A DNA stretch of 64,000 nucleotides, taken from Pseudonocardia sediminis (lineage in GTDB: Bacteria > Actinomycetota > Actinomycetes > Mycobacteriales > Pseudonocardiaceae). Both the position numbers and the translations under genes were made by a program. Shown here piece by piece: positions 18,469-25,841 of this stretch (within the stretch, counting starts at the first letter, position 1; every line of letters starts with the position of its first letter). The stretch lies in NCBI RefSeq assembly GCF_004217185.1, contig NZ_SHKL01000001.1, positions 4,214,001 to 4,278,000 on the forward strand. Direction: 5' to 3'. Below the pieces are notes generated by a model that saw nothing but the letters and a program-made list of their open reading frames with translations, ran no database searches and was not told the origin of the DNA.

Positions 18469-18477
18469 GGCAGACCC

Positions 18478-19392
18478 TCACGTGTGCATGCGCAGGAAGC
18501 GCTGGCTGACGACGTTCTCGTAGTAGAAGAGGCCCTTGCCGAAGTTGTCCTCGGTCCAGGTGATGATCTCGGTGTCGGGGTCCACCCAGTAGCCGCCGGT
18601 GAACACCTCGTTCCGGATGCCCAGCGGGTCGAAGAAGTAGATGGTGTTGCCGCGGGTGACGCCGTGCCGCGTCGGGCCCTGGTCGATCTGGACGCCGTTG
18701 TAGGCGAGCGTGTCGGCCGCCTTGCGGATGTGGTCCCAGTCGTCGAGCCAGTAGGCCCAGTGGTGCAGGGCGCCGTTCGGGCCGTTGACGATCGCGATGT
18801 CGTGCGGCGAGTTCGTGCGCCCGGCGAGCCAGACGCCGAGCTGGTGGCCGTTGCCGTCGAGCACCTGCTCGGTCATCCGCATCCCCAGGACCTCCTGGAA
18901 GAACGACGCGGACTCCGCGACCTCCTCGGCGTTGACCAGCATGTGGTCCATCCGCGGCGGGGCGATGCCGGGCAGGTCCGGCGGCGGCGTCGGGCGCGGG
19001 TTGTGCTTGCCCAGGATGTTGCCGGTCTTCTCGATGTCCCAGACCAGCTCCATGATCTGGCCCGAGGGCACCTCGAACCGGATCGACTCGCCCTGCCCGA
19101 CGGCCTCGCCGCGGGAGACGCGGGTGGTCGGGCAGCCGTAGGCCTCGACCTTGCGCTCGAACTCGTGCAGGTCGTCCTCGGCCTCGACCCGGAACGTGAA
19201 CGAGTCCATCCCCGCCCGCGGGTGGTAGCGCATCCGCAGGGAGTGGTGGTCCTCCTCGTCCCAGCACTTGAAGTACACCGTGTCGGCGGAGCGCTGCACG
19301 GTCTGCAGGCCCATCACCTCGGAGTAGTAGGCGGCGGCGAGATCGAGATCCGGCGTCCGGACGTCGATGTGCGCGAGTCGGAGAATGCCCAC
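18478..19392 (-). CDS. Catechol 2,3-dioxygenase (extradiol, VOC fold), copy 2
   Basis: 304-residue paralogue of the neighbouring enzyme with the same motif order: RMDHMLVN, ALHHWAYW and IRNEVFTGGY supply the expected His, His and Glu Fe(II) ligands. First gene of the dioxygenase-dioxygenase-phosphatase operon. The start is GTG at 19392 (VGILRLAHIDVRTPD), which aligns with the paralogue; an in-frame start further upstream would add about 27 residues without homology. The palindrome TTCCG-N5-CGGAA lies 81-95 bases upstream. Two paralogues in tandem suggest different substrates, such as differently substituted catechols. Confidence 0.9.
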   Translation of the reverse strand: MGILRLAHIDVRTPDLDLAAAYYSEVMGLQTVQRSADTVYFKCWDEEDHHSLRMRYHPRAGMDSFTFRVEAEDDLHEFERKVEAYGCPTTRVSRGEAVGQGESIRFEVPSGQIMELVWDIEKTGNILGKHNPRPTPPPDLPGIAPPRMDHMLVNAEEVAESASFFQEVLGMRMTEQVLDGNGHQLGVWLAGRTNSPHDIAIVNGPNGALHHWAYWLDDWDHIRKAADTLAYNGVQIDQGPTRHGVTRGNTIYFFDPLGIRNEVFTGGYWVDPDTEIITWTEDNFGKGLFYYENVVSQRFLRMHT

Positions 19393-19472
19393 GTCAGATA
19401 CCTGCTCCCGATCCGGGATCGCTTGACGGTTCGACAGTAGGCGGCCTAGCGTTCCAGAAACCAGACCTGCCA

Positions 19473-19487
19473 TTCCGCATATCGGAA
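19473..19487. promoter_or_regulatory. TTCCG-N5-CGGAA palindrome, putative IclR-type operator
   Basis: Perfect inverted repeat TTCCGCATATCGGAA in the divergent region between the dioxygenase operon (starting at 19392, minus) and the unknown gene at 19515 (plus). IclR-family sites often have this form. The same pattern is at 49669-49683 and, with one mismatch, at 40803-40817 and 21278-21292, all next to aromatic catabolic genes. Confidence 0.55.
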
Positions 19488-19514
19488 CGGATCTCGTCGT
19501 GATCGGAGGGCGTC

Positions 19515-20267
19515 GTGCCCGAGAGCCCCGCGCCGCCCGGCCCCGAGAGGATGCGCGAGGCCGTCGGTGTGTACGTGGAGTCGCTGCACCGCGCCTACCT
19601 CGCCCAGGCCGACACGTTCGCGCCGGCCGCGCGCGGTGCGATGCCGCTGATCTCCGCCCCGGGGACGCTGCACGTCGCCGCCGTCGGGGTACGGCACCTG
19701 CACCTGCTGGCCACCCGGGAGTCGCTCGGGCCGCTGCGCGGGCAGGAGGTCGAGATCGCCGGGGCGTTGCCGGGGCTCGACTGGACGCTGCGCTTCTACG
19801 ACCCGGTCGTCATCCCCGGTCTCGGCCTGATCGACGAGTCCGACGGCCCGCGCCAGGGCGAGGTCCGCACGGCGCTGGGGCTGCAGGCCGTCGTCTACCA
19901 CGTGGTCGCCCAGCCCGGCTCCGGCCTGACGCCGCACCATGCGGGGCACGTCGGGTCCGGGCTGGCCAGCAGCCACTCCGCCGCCGTGCGCGACTTCGAC
20001 ACGATCCGCAGCCGGGTCCGCGGCCGCGAGTCGCTCGTCGACGAGCTGGTGGGCGCCTACACCGCCGGTCTCCCCCGCGCCCAGGCTCTGCTGGCCCGGG
20101 CGATCTCCCCGCACGACGCGGCCGTCGGGGCGCTGGCCGACACCCCGGCCCCGGACCCGGAGGAGGTCCGCAAAACGCTGCTCGACGCCGTCGGTGGGCG
20201 CCGGGACTTCTCCCCCGCCGGACCCACCGCCGACGGCACGGGCCCCGTGACCGGTGCGACGCCGTGA
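19515..20267 (+). CDS. Hypothetical protein, unknown family
   Basis: 250 residues starting with GTG at 19515; an ATG at codon 13 is an alternative start. I do not recognise the family. It is a soluble, Ala/Leu-rich protein without a signal peptide or membrane helix; phrases such as GTLHVAAVGVRHLHLLA and VVYHVVAQPGSGLTPHHAGH suggest an alpha/beta fold and a His-rich region near residues 125-140. It is divergent from the catechol dioxygenase operon and precedes an IclR gene and the lower meta-cleavage operon on the same strand, so a role in aromatic catabolism is likely by position only. G+C and codon use match the neighbours. Confidence 0.6.
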   Translation: MPESPAPPGPERMREAVGVYVESLHRAYLAQADTFAPAARGAMPLISAPGTLHVAAVGVRHLHLLATRESLGPLRGQEVEIAGALPGLDWTLRFYDPVVIPGLGLIDESDGPRQGEVRTALGLQAVVYHVVAQPGSGLTPHHAGHVGSGLASSHSAAVRDFDTIRSRVRGRESLVDELVGAYTAGLPRAQALLARAISPHDAAVGALADTPAPDPEEVRKTLLDAVGGRRDFSPAGPTADGTGPVTGATP

Positions 20268-20281
20268 CCGGCATCGTCGCG

Positions 20282-20348
20282 ATGATCGGCGGACGGGTAC
20301 CGATCGTGGCCACCGGTGGCCCGGATCGGTACCGAACCGGCGATCATG
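20282..20348. repeat. 67-bp palindromic element, copy A
   Basis: Large imperfect inverted repeat: 22-base arms (GATCGGCGGACGGGTACCGA TC and its near complement) around a central perfect palindrome GGCCACCGGTGGCC. It has the same length and about 85 percent identity to copy B, 106 bases further on. It lies between the unknown gene and the IclR gene, outside coding sequence. Confidence 0.75.
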
Positions 20349-20387
20349 CCGGCGCGCGGCGGGTGGCTACCGGAGGGGGCTCCCTCG

Positions 20388-20454
20388 GTGATCGGCGGCC
20401 GGGTACCGATCGAGGCCACCTGTGGCGCCGATCGGTACCGGACCTCCGATCATG
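20388..20454. repeat. 67-bp palindromic element, copy B
   Basis: Second copy of the element at 20282, ending 21 bases before the ATG of the IclR gene. Arms again contain GGTACCGATC and GATCGGTACC and it ends in GATCATGC. As RNA it would form a long hairpin right before the IclR start; as DNA it could be a repetitive extragenic palindrome or a pair of operators. Confidence 0.75.
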
Positions 20455-20475
20455 CATCGGTCGGGGACGGCGCGG

Positions 20476-21366
20476 ATGACCGACGCCCCGCTGTCGACCG
20501 TGCGCAACGCCGCCCGGGTGCTCAAGGCGTTCCTGACCCGCGAGGAGTCGATCGGTGTCTCCGAGATGGCGCGACGCCTCGGGCTCGGCAAGTCCGCGGT
20601 GCACCGGCTACTGACCACCCTGGCCGCGGAGGGACTCGTCGAACAGGACCCGCGCACCGGCGGCTACCGGCTGGGCATCGTGATGTTCGAGCTCGGCGAG
20701 GCCGTGAAGGTGCACCTGGACCTGCACGCCGCCGCCGCGCCGGTGCTGGCCCAGCTGCGGGAGCAGACCGGGGAGTCCGCGCAGGTCGGGGTACTCGACG
20801 GCGACGAGGTCGTCTACGTCGACCGTCTGGAGAGCGCGCATTCGTTGCGCCTGTTCACCGAGACCGGACGACGGGTGCCGGCACACTGCACGAGCTCGGG
20901 GAAGGTCCTCCTGGCCCACCTCGACGCGCCGGCGCTGGCCGCGTACCTGCGCCGCCCGCTGGCCCGGTTCACACCGCACTCGGTCACCGACCCGGACGTC
21001 CTCGCCGCGGAGCTGGCCCGGGTGCGCGGCGACGGCTGGGCCGAGGCCGTCAACGAGCGCGAGATCGGGGTCGCGTCGGTGGCCGCGCCCGTCCGCGACG
21101 CCCGCGGCGACGTCGTCGCGGCGCTGTCGGTCGGGGCACCGGTCGCCCGGTTCGGCGCCCCGCAGCGACGGCGCGTGTCCCGGGCCGTCGCCGAGGCGGG
21201 CGAGGCGATCTCCCGGCGGCTCGGCTTCGCCCCCGAGCACCTCGGCGTACCCGGCTCCCCCACCGGCGGGTCCTCCGTTCCACCGACCGGAACGACCGCG
21301 GTGACGACGCCTGCCGCCGAGGCGAGGATCGGCCCCACACCGGTGGGCTCGGCCCGCCGCGACTGA
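20476..21366 (+). CDS. IclR-family transcriptional regulator (2)
   Basis: 296 residues. Winged helix at about 8-65 (TVRNAARVLKAFLTREESIG, LGLGKSAVHRLLTTL), effector domain at about 75-250 (VYVDRLES, PAHCTSSGKVLLA, VNEREIGVASVAAPV). The last about 45 residues are Pro/Thr/Gly-rich and unlike the family. The ATG at 20476 gives MTDAPLSTVRNAARVL; an ATG 18 codons upstream would translate part of the palindrome and is unlikely. It directly precedes the hydratase/decarboxylase/tautomerase/ferredoxin genes and probably regulates them or the divergent dioxygenases. Confidence 0.92.
   Translation: MTDAPLSTVRNAARVLKAFLTREESIGVSEMARRLGLGKSAVHRLLTTLAAEGLVEQDPRTGGYRLGIVMFELGEAVKVHLDLHAAAAPVLAQLREQTGESAQVGVLDGDEVVYVDRLESAHSLRLFTETGRRVPAHCTSSGKVLLAHLDAPALAAYLRRPLARFTPHSVTDPDVLAAELARVRGDGWAEAVNEREIGVASVAAPVRDARGDVVAALSVGAPVARFGAPQRRRVSRAVAEAGEAISRRLGFAPEHLGVPGSPTGGSSVPPTGTTAVTTPAAEARIGPTPVGSARRD
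21278..21292. promoter_or_regulatory. TTCCA-N5-CGGAA, near match to the shared palindrome
   Basis: TTCCACCGACCGGAA matches TTCCG-N5-CGGAA in 9 of 10 fixed positions. It lies within the unconserved 3' tail of the IclR coding sequence, about 195 bases before the hydratase start, where an operator for the meta-cleavage operon could be placed. Confidence 0.3.
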
Positions 21367-21486
21367 CCCCGCTGCCACCGACCCCTGCCGAACCGAGGGC
21401 CTCGGCCCGACGCCCTCCGCGAGAACCCGACCCGCAACTCCGAGACCGACACCCCCGAGACCCCCGACGATCAGGAGACCGCAGCG

Positions 21487-22278
21487 ATGCCCGTGACGGA
21501 CGCCCCCGGCAAGGCCAGGGCGCTCTACGACGCCCGCCGGACACGGGTGCCGATCCCCCCGTTCACCGACGACGACCCATCGCTGGGGATGGCCGACGGC
21601 TACGCCGTGCAGCGCGAGCTGATCCAGCTCCTGCTCGCCGACGGCGACACGATCGTCGGGCACAAGGTCGGGCTGACGTCGAAGGCCATGCAGACGATGG
21701 TCGGCGTCGACTCCCCCGACCACGGCCCGGTCCTCGCCTCCACGATCTACCGCGACGGCGACACGATCGACCTGGACTCGTTCATCGCCCCGAAGATCGA
21801 GGCCGAGATCGTGTTCGTGCTCGGGGAGCGCCTCGTCGGGCCCGGGGTGACCCTGCTGCAGGCCCGTGCCGCGATCGCCGGTGCGGTGGCCGGGATGGAG
21901 ATCGTCGACTCGCGGATCGCGGACTGGCGGATCAAGCTCGCCGACACCGTCGCCGACCTGGCCTCGAACGGGGCGATGGCGACGTCGAGCAACGTCGTCC
22001 CGCTCGGCGGCTGGGACCCGCGCCTGGTCGGGATGACGCTCACCCGCAACGGCGAGCTGATCGACTCCGGCGCCGGGGCGGCCGCCCTCGGCGACCCGGT
22101 GGCCGTCGTCGCGTGGCTGGCGAACACCCTCGGCGAGGTCGGCGTGGCACTCGAACCCGGGCATCTGATCATGACCGGGGCGCTGCACGCGGCCGTCCCG
22201 ATGACCCCGGGCGACGTGTTCCGGGCCGAGTTCGACCGGCTGGGGCCGGTCACGATCCGCGTCGGAGACACCCAGTGA
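21487..22278 (+). CDS. dmpE: 2-oxopent-4-enoate (2-keto-4-pentenoate) hydratase
   Basis: 263 residues of the fumarylacetoacetase-like hydratase/decarboxylase family: GYAVQRELI near residue 40, VGHKVGLTSKAMQ, metal ligands in IEAEIVFVLGE and AGMEIVDSRIADW. It adds water to 2-hydroxypenta-2,4-dienoate to give 4-hydroxy-2-oxovalerate, using Mg2+ or Mn2+. The ATG at 21487 has AGGAG 10 bases upstream. Its stop overlaps the next gene by 4 bases. Hydratase and 4-oxalocrotonate decarboxylase are homologous and typically form a complex, which the coupling here supports. Confidence 0.9.
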   Translation: MPVTDAPGKARALYDARRTRVPIPPFTDDDPSLGMADGYAVQRELIQLLLADGDTIVGHKVGLTSKAMQTMVGVDSPDHGPVLASTIYRDGDTIDLDSFIAPKIEAEIVFVLGERLVGPGVTLLQARAAIAGAVAGMEIVDSRIADWRIKLADTVADLASNGAMATSSNVVPLGGWDPRLVGMTLTRNGELIDSGAGAAALGDPVAVVAWLANTLGEVGVALEPGHLIMTGALHAAVPMTPGDVFRAEFDRLGPVTIRVGDTQ

Positions 22279-23033
22279 ACACTTCCGAGCTCGCCGCGCG
22301 CCTCACCAAGGCCGTCGCCGACCGGACGGCGATCGAGCAGCTCAGCGCCGACACCCCCGACCTGGACCTGCCCACGGCCTACCGGGTGCAGCGCGAGCTG
22401 CGCGACGCCGCCGGTCCGCTGGCGGGCTGGAAGCTGGGCGTGACGTCGCGGGCCAAGCAGGCGCAGGTCGGCGTCAGCGACCCGGTGTTCGGGTTCCTCG
22501 CCGGAGCGAACGCCGTCGACCTCGGCGAGCCGCTGGACACCTCGAAGCTCATCCAACCGCGCTGCGAGCCGGAGATCGTCTTCGTGCTGGGACGCGACCT
22601 GTCCGGCCCGCACGTCACCGCGACCGACGTGCTCGCCGCGACGTCCGGTGTCGCCGTCGGCATCGAGGTGCTCGACTCCCGGTTCGCGGACTACAGGTTC
22701 ACGATGGCCGACGTCGTCGCGGACAACACGAGCGCCGGACGGTTCGTCGTCGGCACGCCGGTCCCGCTCACCGGGATCGACCTGCGCCTGGTCGGTGTGG
22801 TGCTGGAGAAGAACGGCGAGCTCGTCGCGACGGCGTCCGGTGCCGCGTCACTGGGGCACCCGGCCGCGGCCGTGGCGTGGCTGGTCCGCCAGCTCGCCGC
22901 CGACGGCGAGGGCCTGCGCGCCGGCGAGGTCGTGCTGTCCGGCGGGCTGACCGCCGCCACCCCGGTGACCGCAGGCGACGTCGTCGTCGCCTCCGTCGAC
23001 CGGCTCGGGACCCTCGAGCTGGCCGTCCGCTGA
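22275..23033 (+). CDS. dmpH: 4-oxalocrotonate decarboxylase
   Basis: 252 residues, paralogue of the preceding hydratase: AYRVQRELRD, GWKLGVTSRAKQAQVG, ligands in CEPEIVFVLGRD and VGIEVLDSRFADYRF. It decarboxylates 2-oxo-3-hexenedioate to 2-hydroxypenta-2,4-dienoate, handed to the hydratase. Assigning decarboxylase to this copy and hydratase to the first rests on gene order and overall resemblance, so they could be swapped. The GTG at 22275 overlaps the hydratase stop (GTGA). Confidence 0.85.
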   Translation: MNTSELAARLTKAVADRTAIEQLSADTPDLDLPTAYRVQRELRDAAGPLAGWKLGVTSRAKQAQVGVSDPVFGFLAGANAVDLGEPLDTSKLIQPRCEPEIVFVLGRDLSGPHVTATDVLAATSGVAVGIEVLDSRFADYRFTMADVVADNTSAGRFVVGTPVPLTGIDLRLVGVVLEKNGELVATASGAASLGHPAAAVAWLVRQLAADGEGLRAGEVVLSGGLTAATPVTAGDVVVASVDRLGTLELAVR

Positions 23034-23046
23034 TGAGGAGACGCAG

Positions 23047-23250
23047 ATGCCCCTGATCCAGGTGACCCTCTCCAAGGGCCGCACACCCGAGCAGCTCAAG
23101 GCCCTCGGCGAGGCGCTGACCGCCGCCGCGGAGTCCTCGATCGGCGCCAAGCGGGAGTCGGTCCGCGTCGTCCTGACCGAGTGCGAGCCCGACCACTGGT
23201 TCGTCGGCGGGGAGACCCTCGCCGACCTCAGGGCGTCCGGGGAGCGCTAG
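23047..23250 (+). CDS. dmpI: 4-oxalocrotonate tautomerase
   Basis: 67 residues of the small tautomerase superfamily. After Met removal the protein begins with Pro (PLIQVTLSKGR), the general base, and carries the conserved SVRVVLTE Arg region. It ketonises 2-hydroxymuconate to 2-oxo-3-hexenedioate, the substrate of the decarboxylase just upstream. It starts 13 bases after the decarboxylase with GAGGAG before the ATG; its stop overlaps the following GTG start by one base. Confidence 0.92.
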   Translation: MPLIQVTLSKGRTPEQLKALGEALTAAAESSIGAKRESVRVVLTECEPDHWFVGGETLADLRASGER

Positions 23251-23594
23251 TGCTCCTGCCGATCGCCGGGCCCGGCGTCGTGCGGAGCGACGACGGGCGG
23301 GCGTTCGCCGTGTTCGAGGTCGACGACGGCTACCGCGTCACCGACGCGCTGTGCCCGCACAACAAGGGTCCCCTCGACCAGGGCTGGTTGCGGGACGGAT
23401 CGACCGTGGTCTGCCCGTGGCACTGGTACCGGTTCGACCTCGACACCGGGGAGTGCGACACGTCGCCGCAGCACGTCCTGGGCGTCCACCCGGTGGTCGA
23501 CGTCGACGGCGTCCCGCACGCCGACGTCGGCGGGCCGCCGGCGCCGCTGTCCTGGTCGGAACGGCTGCGCGCGCACGCCCGCGGCGACGGCTGA
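23250..23594 (+). CDS. Rieske [2Fe-2S] ferredoxin
   Basis: 114-residue Rieske protein with both cluster boxes: CPHNKGPLDQG and CPWHWYRFD, i.e. C-x-H and C-x2-H. It lacks a catalytic iron domain, so it is an electron carrier, for instance to one of the Rieske oxygenases in this window, or the small subunit of a nitrite-reductase-like pair. The GTG at 23250 shares its first base with the TAG of the tautomerase gene, indicating tight coupling. No ferredoxin reductase gene is visible in the window. Confidence 0.88.
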   Translation: MLLPIAGPGVVRSDDGRAFAVFEVDDGYRVTDALCPHNKGPLDQGWLRDGSTVVCPWHWYRFDLDTGECDTSPQHVLGVHPVVDVDGVPHADVGGPPAPLSWSERLRAHARGDG

Positions 23595-23600
23595 CCGGCC

Positions 23601-24014
23601 TCAGCCCACCGGCGCCGCCCGGGCCCGCCGGAACGCCGCCGTCACCGCAGCGACGACCGCGGTGCCGGCCGACGTCCCGAGCAGGACCAGCACGGCGCCG
23701 ACGGCCCACAGACCGCTGTCGTCCTGCGACGCGGCGGTCAGCGACCAGGCGACGGTGAACGTCACCGGCACGACCGCGACGACCAGCCACGCCGGCAGCC
23801 GCCGGGCCGCGGCGACCACGACGGCGAGCAGGCACAGCACGACGCCCGCCACCTGCCAGGCCTCCCACGGCCCGGTCGAGGTCCCGGTGACCGGATCGAC
23901 GTCGCGCCGCAGGTCCCAGGCGGTCCAGACCCACCAGCTCGCCGCAGTCGCGAGGGCGAGCAGCCCGGTCCCGACGAGGCGTCGGGTGCCGTGCAGCAGA
24001 TGGTCGTCGGTCAC
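23601..24014 (-). CDS. Small membrane protein, unknown
   Basis: 137 residues with four predicted hydrophobic segments (around GLLALATAASWWVWTAWDL, VAGVVLCLLAVVVAAARRL, WLVVAVVPVTFTVAWSL, and LWAVGAVLVLLGTSAGTAVV). No family recognised. The GTG at 24014 is chosen because GGAGGAGG stands 6-8 bases upstream. It converges on the ferredoxin gene with 6 bases between the stops. Confidence 0.75.
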   Translation of the reverse strand: MTDDHLLHGTRRLVGTGLLALATAASWWVWTAWDLRRDVDPVTGTSTGPWEAWQVAGVVLCLLAVVVAAARRLPAWLVVAVVPVTFTVAWSLTAASQDDSGLWAVGAVLVLLGTSAGTAVVAAVTAAFRRARAAPVG

Positions 24015-24130
24015 GGGTCCTCCTCCGGTCGCGGTCTCCCCACCCTCGCCGCGTCGTCCGGATGGATCATCGGGGTTACTACGTACGCCGTGCGTGATGC
24101 AATGAGGAAGCATGCTGACAGTTCCGGCCC

Positions 24131-24159
24131 GTTCCGGCCCATGATCATCGAGCCGGAAC
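24131..24159. repeat. Inverted repeat GTTCCGGC-N13-GCCGGAAC
   Basis: Perfect 8-bp arms in the region between the divergent membrane-protein gene and the GDSL hydrolase gene; an extra GTTCCGGC copy precedes it at 24121. It may be an operator or transcript hairpin. Confidence 0.4.
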
Positions 24160-24269
24160 GCGGAGCCGCGGACGACGACCCGTTCGGCCCACACCGCGCA
24201 CGTCCTGCGCTACCGGAGCCGACCCCCTCGGCGGTTGCCGCTCCCCCGGCCCGGGCGTGTGATGGACGG

Positions 24270-25088
24270 GTGCGCCGACTCCTCGTCCCCCTGCTGGTCT
24301 GCGTGCTGCTCCTGACAGGTCTGGCCCCGGCGGCCTCGGCGGCGAAACCGGCCGCCGCGGCCGCACCCGTCGACTACGTGGCGCTCGGCGACTCCTACGC
24401 CGCCGGCGTCGGCGCGGCACCGGACGGGCGCAGCGGGGACTGCCGGCGCAGCGAGCAGGGTTACCCCGCGCGGTGGGCCGCACGGAACGACCCGGCCACG
24501 TTCGTCTCCGTCGCGTGCAGTGGTGCGACCACCGGGCAGGTGCTGATCAAGCAGGTCCGCACCGTCTCCCGGCAGACCGACCTCGTCACGATCACCGTGG
24601 GCGGCAACGACACCGGCTTCGCCCCGGTCCTGGGCATCTGCAGCACGGCGAAGGACGACGCGGCGTGTGACCGCGCCGTCCGCGGGGGCGAGCGTGCCGC
24701 GAGGTACCTGGTGCCGGTCGGGCTGACGGCCATCATCGGGGCGGCGAAGCTGCAGGCGCCGAAGGCGAGGATCGTCGTGCTGGGCTACCCGCGGCTGTTC
24801 GCCCCGGGCGCGGCCTGCGACGTCCCGCTGGTGCCGAACGCGGCCCGGCGCGCCGCCCTGAACCGCGGCGCCGACACGCTGAACGCTTCGCTGCGCAGCA
24901 CCGCGACTCGCTTCGGCGCCCGCTACGCCGACGTCTCGCGCGCGTTCGCCGGCCACGGCGTGTGCAGCGCCGAACCGTGGATCAACGGACCGACCGCGCC
25001 CACGGCGTCCGGCAACTACCACCCGACCTCGGTCGGCTACGCCCGCGGCTACCTGCCCGCCCTGCAGTCCGCGGCACCCCGCACCTGA
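24270..25088 (+). CDS. Secreted SGNH/GDSL-family esterase/lipase
   Basis: 272 residues. A signal peptide (VRRLLVPLLVCVLLLTGLAP followed by ASAA) leads into an SGNH hydrolase domain like Streptomyces secreted lipases: block I GDSYAAGVGA with the nucleophile Ser, block III GGNDTGF, and block V YHPTSVGY with the catalytic His. Six cysteines probably form three disulfides, as in the Streptomyces homologues. It should hydrolyse acyl esters outside the cell. The GTG at 24270 is chosen as the start of a normal signal peptide; the open frame upstream adds over 90 residues of unlikely composition. Confidence 0.88.
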   Translation: MRRLLVPLLVCVLLLTGLAPAASAAKPAAAAAPVDYVALGDSYAAGVGAAPDGRSGDCRRSEQGYPARWAARNDPATFVSVACSGATTGQVLIKQVRTVSRQTDLVTITVGGNDTGFAPVLGICSTAKDDAACDRAVRGGERAARYLVPVGLTAIIGAAKLQAPKARIVVLGYPRLFAPGAACDVPLVPNAARRAALNRGADTLNASLRSTATRFGARYADVSRAFAGHGVCSAEPWINGPTAPTASGNYHPTSVGYARGYLPALQSAAPRT

Positions 25089-25171
25089 TCCACCCGCGGT
25101 CGGAGCGTGCCTGACGGGACCCGTCCACGGACGGAGGTGGGGCATGCGCGGCGCGTTCCACACTGCGCCCC

Positions 25172-25645
25172 ATGGACGAACCCAGCAGGTATCCGGACCG
25201 CACCGTCGTCGAGTGCCGTGACGTCCGGGTCGCCCTCGGCGCACGACCCGTTCTCGACGGCCTGAACCTGACGGTCCGCCCGGGACGCGTCTACGCCCTG
25301 CTCGGGCGCAACGGTGCCGGTAAGAGCACGACGTTCTCGCTGCTCCTGGGGCTGCGCAGGCCGGACTCCGGGCAGGTGCGCCTGTTCGGGGAGCCCTGGT
25401 GTCGTGACGCTCTGGCCCACGTGGGCGCGAGCATCGACGGCCCGGCGCTCTACGGGCACCTCTCCGCGTCGGAGAACCTCCTGGTCCACGCCCGGCTCAC
25501 CGGTAGATCCGGGGTGATGAGCGTGGCATCCGTCGCGCCGGACGCAACGGATGCCCCGCTCGTTCGGGCCCTCGGAGCCCGCAGGCGCGGGGTGGGGCTC
25601 AGTGCTCCGGCTCGTGGCCGATCGCGGTGCCGCCGGTCGTCGTGA
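25172..25645 (+). pseudogene. Truncated ABC transporter ATP-binding protein
   Basis: The first about 112 residues are a clear ABC ATPase N-terminus of the drug/antibiotic (CcmA/DrrA-like) type: VLDGLNLTVRPGRVYALLG, Walker A GRNGAGKSTT, a Q-loop-region equivalent, and YGHLSASENLLVHARL. Homology stops near 25505; the rest is unrelated Arg/Ser-rich sequence and the frame then runs antisense into the Rieske-associated gene. The ABC signature, Walker B and switch His are all missing, so it cannot be a working ATPase. It looks like a gene cut at its 3' side when the adjacent catabolic cluster arrived. Confidence 0.75.
25525..25555. terminator. Hairpin between the ABC remnant and the Rieske cluster
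   Basis: Perfect 9-bp inverted repeat GGCATCCGT/ACGGATGCC with a 13-base loop, 44 bases past the stop of the minus-strand zinc-ribbon gene. It probably terminates the Rieske/selenoprotein cluster. It also marks the edge where ABC homology ends. Confidence 0.55.
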
Positions 25646-25841
25646 CCTCACCCGTCCAGCCGCAGCCGGCGCACCAGCAGTAGAAGCGGCGGTCGTCGCC
25701 CTCCCAGAACTCGGTGGCCAGGCCCAGCTCCGCGGCGCAGCGCGAGCAGAACCGCGGGGCGTCGCGACGGTGCGCCTCGGCGTCGGCGGTGAACCGGCGG
25801 TCGACGACGTCGGGTTCCCACGGCGCCGGGCCCGCGCTCAT
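25599..25841 (-). CDS. Small zinc-ribbon protein associated with Rieske oxygenase (1)
   Basis: 80 residues. Two Cys pairs, FCSRCAAELG and FYCWCAGCGW, form a probable zinc ribbon; the tail ends in HEPEH. The ATG at 25839-25841 overlaps the stop of the Rieske oxygenase gene (ATGA), so it is translationally coupled. A second protein of 58 residues with the same layout (CPGCG, EFW-x2-DDR, CWCASC, HEPEH) is coupled in the same way to the second Rieske oxygenase at 42144. I know no named family; a role as assembly factor, electron-transfer adaptor or small subunit of this oxygenase type is inference. Confidence 0.8.
   Translation of the reverse strand: MSAGPAPWEPDVVDRRFTADAEAHRRDAPRFCSRCAAELGLATEFWEGDDRRFYCWCAGCGWTGEVTTTGGTAIGHEPEH

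Noticed and set aside
20422..20475. Upstream ATG of IclR regulator 2 (starting MAPIGTG)
   Set aside because: It would translate the palindromic repeat; the ATG at 20476 begins where homology starts.
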